Part shown: piece after piece, positions 48,026-54,442 of the stretch
How positions within the stretch are numbered: the first letter of the stretch is position 1
Layout of the letters: the number at the start of each line of letters is the position of its first letter
DNA from: Pectinatus sp.
GTDB lineage: Bacteria > Bacillota > Negativicutes > Selenomonadales > Selenomonadaceae
Assembly (NCBI GenBank): GCA_020025075.1
Contig: JAHHSR010000004.1
Coordinates: 1 to 54,442 of the forward strand
Direction: 5' to 3'
Length of the DNA stretch: 54,442 nucleotides
Notes under the pieces: model-generated
What the model was told of the DNA's origin: nothing
The model's input: the letters and a program-made list of their open reading frames with translations, nothing else
Database searches by the model: none
Made by a program: the position numbers and the translations under genes

Positions 48026-50680
48026 ATGGATATACCAAAGGTTTATGACCCAGATAGTTTTGAAAAAAAATGGTATGCTTTTTGGGAGGAAAAGGGATTT
48101 TTTGGTGCAGGTGATGCCCAAAAGGATAAGGCGTACAGCATTGTCATGCCGCCTCCTAACGTTACGGGGCAGCTTCACATGGGGCACGCCTTAGACGGCA
48201 CGATACAGGATATTTTGATTCGCTTCCGCCGCATGCAGGGCTTTGATACGCTTTGGCAGTCTGGCTGCGACCATGCCGGCATTGCCACGCAGGCCAAGGT
48301 AGATGCCGCTTTGCGCGAAGAGGGGACAAACCGTTTTGCGCTTGGGCGCGACAAATTTTTGGAACGCGTCTGGCAGTGGAAGGAAAAATATGGCTCGCGT
48401 ATTACAAAGCAGCAGCGCTCGCTTGGCGCTTCGTGTGACTGGCAGCGCCATCGTTTCACGATGGATGAGGGCTGCTCAAAGGCCGTGCGCGAAGTATTTG
48501 TGCGCCTTTATGAAGAAGGCCTCATCTATCGCGGCACGCGCATCACGAACTGGTGCCCCAGCTGCCATACGGCGATAAGCGATATAGAAGTCGAGCACAA
48601 GACGGAAAAGGGACATCTTTACCATCTGCGCTATGCCGTTGAAGGCACGGACGAGTATATAGAAATTGCGACGACGCGCCCCGAGACGATGTTTGGCGAT
48701 ACGGGTATTGCCGTTCATCCGGAAGATGAGCGCTATAAAAACCTCGTCGGCAAGATGGCCATTTTGCCGCTCGTTGGCCGCCGTATTCCGATTTTTGCTG
48801 ACTCTTATGTCGACAGGGAATTTGGTACGGGTGCTGTCAAGGTTACGCCGGCGCACGACCCTAACGACTTTGAAATGGGCAAGCGCCATAATCTGGAGCA
48901 GATTATCGTCATTAATAATGACGGCACGATGGCGGAAAATATGGGCAAGTATGCAGGTCTTGACCGTGCCGCTTGCCGGAAAAAGCTCAGTGAAGATTTG
49001 CAAAAAGAGGGAATTTTGCTTTCCATCGAAGAACACGAACACGCTGTCGGTCACTGCTCGCGCTGTGATTCGACCATCGAGCCGCTCGTTTCGATGCAGT
49101 GGTTTATGAAGATGGATGAGCTTGCCGCTCCCGCTTTAAAGGCGGCTAAAGATGGCGAGCTGCAGTTTGTGCCGGCACGCTTTGGCAAGATTTATTGCAA
49201 CTGGCTCGAAAATATTCGCGACTGGTGCATTTCACGTCAGCTATGGTGGGGTCATCGCATTCCGGCCTGGTACTGCGACGATTGCGGCAAGATGAGCGTG
49301 AGCCGCACGGAGCTTGATGGCTGCCCGCACTGCGGCAGCAAGCATATAAGACAAGATGAAGATGTCCTGGATACGTGGTTCAGCTCGGCACTGTGGCCCT
49401 TTGAGACGCTCGGCTGGCCGGAAAAGACGCCGGAGCTGGAAAAATTTTATCCGACGGACGTGCTTGTAACCGGCTATGATATTATCTTCTTCTGGGTGGC
49501 ACGCATGGTTATGCTGGGACTTAAATTTACCGGCAAGCTGCCGTTTAAATACGTTTTTCTGCATGGTCTCGTGCGCGACAGCCAAGGCCGCAAGATGAGC
49601 AAGTCCCTGGGTAATGGCGTCGACCCGCTGGAAATCATCGACCAGTACGGTGCCGATACGCTTCGCTTCATGCTCGTGACGGGCAATACGCCGGGAAACG
49701 ATATGCGCTTTTACATTGAGCGCGTTGAAAGTGCCCGCAATTTTGCCAATAAGCTTTGGAATGCCTCGCGCTTTATGCTCATGAACCTCGAGGGATTCGA
49801 TAAGTCGTTTGTGCCGGCTGAGGCGGACTATTCGCTGTCGGATAGATGGATTTTGGCGCGGGCCGATATTGTCGGTAAGAGCGTGACGGAAAATCTCGAA
49901 AAATTTGAACTGGGCGAAGCGGCGCGCTCAATTTATGAATTTATCTGGAATGAGCTTTGCGACTGGTATATTGAGCTGTCCAAGGCCAGCCTTTATGACA
50001 AGGAAAATGAACGCCGTCGCCGCACGACGCAATATGTTTTGCGCCTCGTTTTGGAACGTGCTTTGCTGCTGCTTCACCCGTTTATGCCTTTTATCACCGA
50101 GGAAATTTGGCAGCACATTCCGCATGAAGGCGAAAGCATCATGTATGCCGCTTGGCCAGAGTCTTTGGCGCTTTCTTTTGACGCGGCGCTAGCTCAGCAG
50201 CAGATGGGCGCCATCATGGAAACTATTAAGGCCATTCGCAATATGCGCGCCGAAGTAAATGCTGCTCCGAAAAAGCGCACGGAAGTATTCTTGAAGGTTG
50301 CAGACGAAAAGCTCGCGGCCGTCTTTACCCAAAATAGCACCTATCTCGACTCTTTGGCCTGCGCGCAGCCCGTTACGCTCATCGACGGCGAAGAAAAGCC
50401 CGAAAACGCCATGGCTGCAGTCATTGATGGCGTGGAAATTTACCTGCCGCTTGCCGAACTCATCGATGTAGAAAAGGAAACGGCGCGCCTTGAAAAGGAA
50501 CTTGCCAATCTGGAAGGCGAGATAGCCCGCCTCGAAAAGAAATTGGGCAATGCTTCGTTTGTGGCCAAGGCACCTGCGCAAATCGTAGAGAAGGAAAGGG
50601 AAAAGCAAAGCGGCTATAAAGAAAAGTGCGCAGCAGTCAAAGAGCGCCTCAGCTATCTTGCTGCTTTGAGCAAAAAATGA
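48026..50680 (+). CDS. valS: Valyl-tRNA synthetase
   Basis: An 884-residue class Ia synthetase: HMGH version of the HIGH motif in PPPNVTGQLHMGHAL, editing domain (about 190-340) with TTRPETMFGDT, zinc-binding CDDC..CPHC (about 418-437), KMSKS in GRKMSKSLGNGVDP, anticodon-binding domain and a C-terminal coiled coil (about 815-880) typical of ValRS. ATG 48026 has GGAGG 6 nt upstream. Controlled by the T-box. Overlaps folC by 4 bp. Confidence 0.97.
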   Translation: MDIPKVYDPDSFEKKWYAFWEEKGFFGAGDAQKDKAYSIVMPPPNVTGQLHMGHALDGTIQDILIRFRRMQGFDTLWQSGCDHAGIATQAKVDAALREEGTNRFALGRDKFLERVWQWKEKYGSRITKQQRSLGASCDWQRHRFTMDEGCSKAVREVFVRLYEEGLIYRGTRITNWCPSCHTAISDIEVEHKTEKGHLYHLRYAVEGTDEYIEIATTRPETMFGDTGIAVHPEDERYKNLVGKMAILPLVGRRIPIFADSYVDREFGTGAVKVTPAHDPNDFEMGKRHNLEQIIVINNDGTMAENMGKYAGLDRAACRKKLSEDLQKEGILLSIEEHEHAVGHCSRCDSTIEPLVSMQWFMKMDELAAPALKAAKDGELQFVPARFGKIYCNWLENIRDWCISRQLWWGHRIPAWYCDDCGKMSVSRTELDGCPHCGSKHIRQDEDVLDTWFSSALWPFETLGWPEKTPELEKFYPTDVLVTGYDIIFFWVARMVMLGLKFTGKLPFKYVFLHGLVRDSQGRKMSKSLGNGVDPLEIIDQYGADTLRFMLVTGNTPGNDMRFYIERVESARNFANKLWNASRFMLMNLEGFDKSFVPAEADYSLSDRWILARADIVGKSVTENLEKFELGEAARSIYEFIWNELCDWYIELSKASLYDKENERRRRTTQYVLRLVLERALLLLHPFMPFITEEIWQHIPHEGESIMYAAWPESLALSFDAALAQQQMGAIMETIKAIRNMRAEVNAAPKKRTEVFLKVADEKLAAVFTQNSTYLDSLACAQPVTLIDGEEKPENAMAAVIDGVEIYLPLAELIDVEKETARLEKELANLEGEIARLEKKLGNASFVAKAPAQIVEKEREKQSGYKEKCAAVKERLSYLAALSKK

Positions 50681-51993
50681 ATTACGAAGAAGCATTAGAG
50701 TATTTAAATGGTCTCAAGAGCTTCGCCCAAAAGCCGGGGCTCGAGCGCATTAGCGCTATGCTGAAACTTTTGGGCAACCCGCATTTAAAGTATAAGACAG
50801 TGCATGTCACGGGCACAAATGGCAAGGGGTCTGTCTGTGCTATGCTCAGCAGCATTTTAAGCCGCTCGAATATTAATACGGGCCTTTACATCTCACCGCA
50901 TCTTACTTCTTATACGGAGCGTATTCAGCTAAATGACCACCCGATAAGCGAAGCGGAGTTTGCGGACAGTATCGCTGCCGTGCGCGAGGCGGCCGAAAGG
51001 CTTGAGGTGGAAAAGGTTGGCTCGCCGACGCAGTTTGAGGTTTTGACGGCAGCGGCCTTTTACTGCTTTGCCGTTAATGGCGTCGAGTACGCTGTCGTCG
51101 AGGTGGGCATAGGCGGCCTTTGGGATTCGACGAATGTCATTCAGCCAGATGTCTGCATAATCACCAATATTGCTTTTGAGCATGCCCGCCTTTGCGGCGG
51201 CACGCTCGAGGGCATTGCCCGCCACAAGGCCGGCATTATGAAAGACGGCGTGCCTGTCGTGACAGATGCCAAGGGAATGACGCTCGATGTTTTGCGCTCG
51301 GAAGCGGTTGCCAAAAGTGCCGATATTTTCGTCGAGGACAAGGATTTTGTCGTGCATTTTCTCGCGTGTGGCGAGGCGGGGCAAAGAATTAAATTTACCT
51401 CGGAAATTTTGGGCATAAATGATGAGTTTAGCCTGTCTCTTTTAGGGGAACACCAGCTCAGAAACAGTGCGCTTTCCATCATGACGGCGTATCTTCTCGC
51501 CAATGACGATGAGCGCATTGGTTTTGGTACGATAAGTGAAGCGCTAAGCTCCGTGCGCTGGCCGGGACGCTTTGAAATTTTCTCGCGCGAGGGCGATGGC
51601 GCCAAGATAATCGTCGATGGTGCGCATAATCCCGCGGGCGTTGCCATGCTGCGCCAAAATCTCGACGCGTATTTTCTGGGTGAAAAGCGAATTTTCGTGC
51701 TCGGCCTTTTGCGCGACCGCGATGTTGAGTTGATGCTCAAGACGCTCGTGCGTCCCGGGGACGTGCTTATCGCCACTTTCCCTGATTCGGAACGGGCGGC
51801 AGACCCCTTGGTCTGGACGAGCCTGCCAGAGCTGAAGGATTGCCATGTCGAGGTTTGCGGCAATCGTTCTGCGGCATTGCAGCGGGCGATGGAACTTTTG
51901 ACGCCTGGACAGATTGTCTGCGTGGCAGGTTCGCTTTATCTTATAGGTGAATTGCGCGAGGTGCTGCTTCAAATTCTCGCCAAAAAATTTTAA
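50677..51993 (+). CDS. folC: Dihydrofolate synthase / folylpolyglutamate synthase
   Basis: A 438-residue Mur-ligase-like enzyme that adds glutamate to dihydropteroate/tetrahydrofolate. Seen: VTGTNGKGSVCAMLSSIL (P-loop), ISPHLTSYTERIQLN (FPGS signature), VEVGIGGLWDSTNVI, and IIVDGAHNPAGVAML in the C-terminal domain. ATG 50677 overlaps the valS stop (ATGA), so translation is coupled. A valS-folC order is common in Firmicutes. Confidence 0.95.
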   Translation: MNYEEALEYLNGLKSFAQKPGLERISAMLKLLGNPHLKYKTVHVTGTNGKGSVCAMLSSILSRSNINTGLYISPHLTSYTERIQLNDHPISEAEFADSIAAVREAAERLEVEKVGSPTQFEVLTAAAFYCFAVNGVEYAVVEVGIGGLWDSTNVIQPDVCIITNIAFEHARLCGGTLEGIARHKAGIMKDGVPVVTDAKGMTLDVLRSEAVAKSADIFVEDKDFVVHFLACGEAGQRIKFTSEILGINDEFSLSLLGEHQLRNSALSIMTAYLLANDDERIGFGTISEALSSVRWPGRFEIFSREGDGAKIIVDGAHNPAGVAMLRQNLDAYFLGEKRIFVLGLLRDRDVELMLKTLVRPGDVLIATFPDSERAADPLVWTSLPELKDCHVEVCGNRSAALQRAMELLTPGQIVCVAGSLYLIGELREVLLQILAKKF

Positions 51994-52010
51994 TGGGTAT
52001 GGTATAAGCT

Positions 52011-53318
52011 ATGAACATTTTCAAGAAAAACCGCTATGCCAATGATTGCGGCCGCATGGCCTTTTACATGCTCGTCTTATCGGCGTTTTTTGCTTCGCTT
52101 GAAAGCTCCGCTTCGACCTACACGCTTATTATAGGGCTTTTCTTTTTAATTGGCGGCAGGGCTTTTGGTGCGAAAAAATGGCATGGCACACCGCTTGATA
52201 AAGCCTTGTGGCTCTTTGTCTTGATGGGCTTTTTATCAATCTTCGATTCGCCCCAAAAGGCGTTTAGCTTTTATAATTGGTATCATCTCGTCGGCGTTTA
52301 TGTGATTATCTATTATCTGTCGGCCGAGTTTCTCAATGAGAAAGAGCGCTTTAAGATGCTTTTTTATGCTTTGGCGCTGGGGAGTATTGTCGTTATCGCC
52401 TATGCTTTTTATCAGTATCTTGTCGGCATTAGCACGGTGAGTGAGCACTGGGTGGATACGAGTGCTTTTCCTACCATGAAACTTCGCCTTTATTCGCTTT
52501 GGGAAAATCCCAATCTCTTTGCCGGCTATCTCGATGTTGGCATGAGCATGGCACTGGGAATTGGGGTAATGGTCAAGGGGCGTCTGCGCCTCATCTGTGC
52601 CGCTTTTTTTGCGGCGATGGGAGCTTGCCTCGTTCTCACCTATGCGCGTGGTGCGCTTATCAGCATTGCCTTTATGCTCGTCGTCTATGCGGTGCTTTAT
52701 AATAGGAAACTTCTCGTGCCGCTTATTTTGGTCGGCGCCGTTTTGCTCTTGGCAGACCACACCTTGTTTATGCGCATGGATTCCCTCTTGAAGGGGGGAG
52801 ATACTTCGACGCAGTTGCGCATTGCCCTTTGGGAAAGCACGCTGGCGATGATTATGGACCACCCTCTTTTGGGTATCGGCTGGGGGGCATATTATTTTGT
52901 CTATCCGCTTTACGACTTTTATATGCAGGGACATTTTATCAAAATTGTCCACGCCCACAATATGTACTTGAATATTGCTGCCGAAATTGGACTTATCGGT
53001 TTTGGCGCTTATATGTACTGCTTTTTTAGCACGCTATGGCGGGCTTTGCGCAATTTTCGCTATGTCGAGGAGGATTTTTTGCGCGGCATCTTGCTGGGGT
53101 GCGGCTTGGCACTCGTCTCGCTGGCGGTGAATGGCCTTACAGATTACGTGCTCTTTAATACGGAATTGTCGCTTCTTTATTGGCTCCTTTGCGGTCTGGT
53201 GGCAGCTCTTTTGCGCTTGCCGTCCGTTCAGAAGGCGCGCGAGCGGGAAAAAGCACTACACGTTGGCCTTACGCGCCCGCCGGAAACAGAACCTGCCGAT
53301 ATGTATCATCTAGATTGA
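52011..53318 (+). CDS. O-antigen ligase/polymerase-like membrane protein (Wzy_C)
   Basis: A 435-residue protein with about 10-12 helices and a large periplasmic loop (about 250-325). The Wzy_C/WaaL-type segment is visible: ARGALISIAFML, LRIALWESTLAMIMDHPLLGIGWGAYYF, and the conserved histidine region KIVHAHNMYLNIAAEIGLIGFGAYMY. WaaL proteins join O-antigen or other glycans to lipid A core; TuaE/SpsC-type or bacteriocin-glycan polymerases are alternatives. 17 nt after folC in the same direction; weak ribosome site. Confidence 0.82.
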   Translation: MNIFKKNRYANDCGRMAFYMLVLSAFFASLESSASTYTLIIGLFFLIGGRAFGAKKWHGTPLDKALWLFVLMGFLSIFDSPQKAFSFYNWYHLVGVYVIIYYLSAEFLNEKERFKMLFYALALGSIVVIAYAFYQYLVGISTVSEHWVDTSAFPTMKLRLYSLWENPNLFAGYLDVGMSMALGIGVMVKGRLRLICAAFFAAMGACLVLTYARGALISIAFMLVVYAVLYNRKLLVPLILVGAVLLLADHTLFMRMDSLLKGGDTSTQLRIALWESTLAMIMDHPLLGIGWGAYYFVYPLYDFYMQGHFIKIVHAHNMYLNIAAEIGLIGFGAYMYCFFSTLWRALRNFRYVEEDFLRGILLGCGLALVSLAVNGLTDYVLFNTELSLLYWLLCGLVAALLRLPSVQKAREREKALHVGLTRPPETEPADMYHLD

Positions 53319-53399
53319 GATGTTTTTAGGAAGTTACTGTGAGAAAAGTGAAAAAATTCTCAAAAATAATCGAGCAGGCTGTTTTTTAGTGATATTTTT

Positions 53400-53495
53400 G
53401 ACTTAAAAGAGCGGCCCGCCGCTGAAGGGGCAGTCCCCAAAAAGAAAAAGCGAGGTGAAAAGATGCTGCTTGCATGATGGCAGCATTGAAGGATG
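53400..53495 (+). promoter_or_regulatory. rex leader with three hairpins; SD bridged to AUG
   Basis: AGCGGC/GCCGCT (53410-53423) and GGGG-CAGT-CCCC (53427-53438) precede the SD GAGGTG (53452-53457). Then ATGCTGC/GCAGCAT (53463-53469, 53480-53486), a perfect 7-bp stem, lies between SD and ATG 53493; skipping it gives about 11-nt spacing. An in-frame stop two codons upstream excludes an earlier start. TGAGAA-N11-TTCTCA (53340-53362) lies further upstream. Confidence 0.5.
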
Positions 53496-54119
53496 AAAGA
53501 GATATCAAAGGCTACGATAGACCGCCTGTCGCTGTATTTTCGCGTGCTGCGCACAGCACGCGAGGAGGGAATGAAGGTGATTTCTTCCGAGGAGCTTGGA
53601 CGGCGCATTGAGATAACGCCGGAGCAGATTAGGAAGGATTTGGCATCCTTTGGGCAGTTCGGCAAGAAGGGCGTCGGCTACTATGTGGCAGAGTTGCAGC
53701 AAAATATCAGCAATATTTTGGGACTTAACCGTCACTGGAAAATTGTCATTATCGGCGTTGGCCATTTGGGAGCTGCCCTGGCTAACTACCACAATTTCAT
53801 CAATCTGGGCTTTAATCTCGTTGCTCTGTTTGACAATAATCCGGCCATAATAGGCAAGACAATCAACAACGTGCAGGTACTTGGCATGGATAAGCTGGAA
53901 ATGGCCATCAAATCCTTGGGCATTGATATAGGCATTATCGCCGTGCCGCGCCTTGAAGCGCAGAAGGTGGCCGACCGCCTCGTCGCCTCTCATGTCAAAG
54001 GTATCTGGAATTTCGCGCCGATTCGCTTGCGCGTGCCCAAGCATGTCCACATGGTCAATGAAGACCTTTCCGTGGGGCTGAGCAGTTTATCTTATCACAT
54101 TACGAATGCTTTCGGCTGA
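53493..54119 (+). CDS. rex: Redox-sensing transcriptional repressor Rex
   Basis: A 208-residue NADH/NAD+ sensor. N-terminal winged helix (about 1-75): MKEISKATIDRLSLYFRVLR, VISSEELGRRIEITPEQIRKDLASFGQFGKKGVGY. Rossmann domain with GVGHLGAALANY (about 88-99) and the C-terminal domain-swap helix VNEDLSVGLSSLSYHI. Represses fermentative and respiratory genes until NADH rises. The start fits the family exactly, though its SD is displaced by a hairpin. Confidence 0.96.
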   Translation: MKEISKATIDRLSLYFRVLRTAREEGMKVISSEELGRRIEITPEQIRKDLASFGQFGKKGVGYYVAELQQNISNILGLNRHWKIVIIGVGHLGAALANYHNFINLGFNLVALFDNNPAIIGKTINNVQVLGMDKLEMAIKSLGIDIGIIAVPRLEAQKVADRLVASHVKGIWNFAPIRLRVPKHVHMVNEDLSVGLSSLSYHITNAFG

Positions 54120-54360
54120 GCGTTTTAGGTCGGCGGCAATGGGCATCATTTTGATGGAATATATATGTAATAAATGTATAGAATTGGACTTTATCATAAT
54201 CCGCCAGAAGACTCCTTCCTCTTAGGTGGGAGATGAATGGTGGCATCTTGTGCGGGCTCAATACCCGCACAAGATAAAATTCAACTTAGATAGTCTTGCT
54301 AACTGAACTGTTTTGCTGTATATATGTATATAATATAGCAAGAAAGGAGGTGCAACAAGA
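54120..54360 (+). mobile_element. Left flank of an IS200/IS605-type element
   Basis: The 240 bp between rex and tnpB contain a G/C-rich 12-bp hairpin ATCTTGTGCGGG/CCCGCACAAGAT (54245-54275), a CTCC..GGGAG structure before it, and an AT-rich promoter-like stretch (TATAAT near 54331) before AGGAGG. The exact left end is not defined. Confidence 0.5.
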
Positions 54361-54442
54361 TGTATCTAACTCAATCGAATGTAATCCGGAAGCTTTCCCA
54401 AAAAGAGTATGCCATGCTCAAAGAGATGTGCCAATATAGCAA
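54361..54442 (+). CDS. tnpB: TnpB/OrfB of IS200/IS605 family (5' fragment, cut by window edge)
   Basis: The first 27 codons read MYLTQSNVIRKLSQKEY then AMLKEMCQYS, the usual N-terminus of IS605 OrfB/TnpB proteins (RNA-guided nuclease of IS200/IS605 transposons). AGGAGG lies 12 nt upstream of the ATG. The rest is beyond the window, so completeness cannot be judged. Same orientation as the element whose right end opens the window. Confidence 0.8.

Overview
This window looks like a chromosomal piece of a Gram-negative Firmicute (class Negativicutes: Selenomonas, Acidaminococcus or Phascolarctobacterium type). This is inferred from a mix of features. Firmicute-style traits are a valS T-box leader, a SpoVD-like PBP with a PASTA domain, Rex, DUF951 and WalJ. 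Outer-membrane traits are a complete-looking L-Ara4N lipid A modification operon, a TonB-type protein, autotransporter beta-barrels and an O-antigen-ligase-type protein. An anaerobic life is suggested by AsrABC sulfite reductase, B12-dependent ribonucleotide reductase and corrin-ring genes. The window is bounded by two IS200/IS605-type elements in the same orientation: a right end at 21-56, and a left flank plus the first codons of tnpB at 54361-54442.

Layout. 0.1-8.3 kb: housekeeping genes (YgjP-like peptidase, UspA, TadA, RlmH, WalJ, cold-shock protein), a LysR regulator, a yybP-ykoY-type Mn riboswitch driving terC, and a His-rich metal ATPase behind an ArsR/SmtB-type operator. 8.4-14.3 kb: secreted lipase, CobO, HD-GYP protein, ManA, CDF transporter, DUF951 and three tRNAs (Ser-UGA, Lys-UUU, Ser-CGA). 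14.3-22.7 kb: EamA exporter, FetAB-type ABC exporter, SerS, a tonB/PBP/arnE-like cluster and, between arnE and a ydjM-like gene, an ORF-less group I intron with all four core elements (P, Q, R, S). 22.8-33.9 kb: a two-component system divergent from arnT-arnB-arnC-arnA(formyltransferase)-arnA(decarboxylase)-arnD, continuing almost without gaps into cbiD-cbiE-cbiT. 33.9-39.7 kb: an intact minimal autotransporter behind tandem repeats and palindromes, a structured intergenic region, and a decayed autotransporter adhesin of about 3.8 kb. 39.7-42.0 kb: Crp/Fnr regulator, nucleoside phosphorylase and PnuC-like transporter. 42.0-47.5 kb: asrABC and nrdJ. 47.7-54.1 kb: T-box, valS, folC, O-antigen-ligase-like gene and rex.

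Themes. The arn genes, their divergent two-component system, arnE, the WaaL-like protein and ManA all concern the envelope. CobO, CbiD/E/T and NrdJ link adenosylcobalamin synthesis to its use. TerC, the P1B ATPase, CDF and FetAB form a metal-export set.

The least expected signals are RNA-level. One is the ORF-less group I intron upstream of arnE. The other is a recurring start-site layout in which a strong Shine-Dalgarno is separated from the AUG by a hairpin that restores normal spacing (terC, rex, nrdJ, and more weakly arnE). For nrdJ and arnE a competing anti-SD pairing is also visible. No CRISPR array, prophage or plasmid origin was seen.
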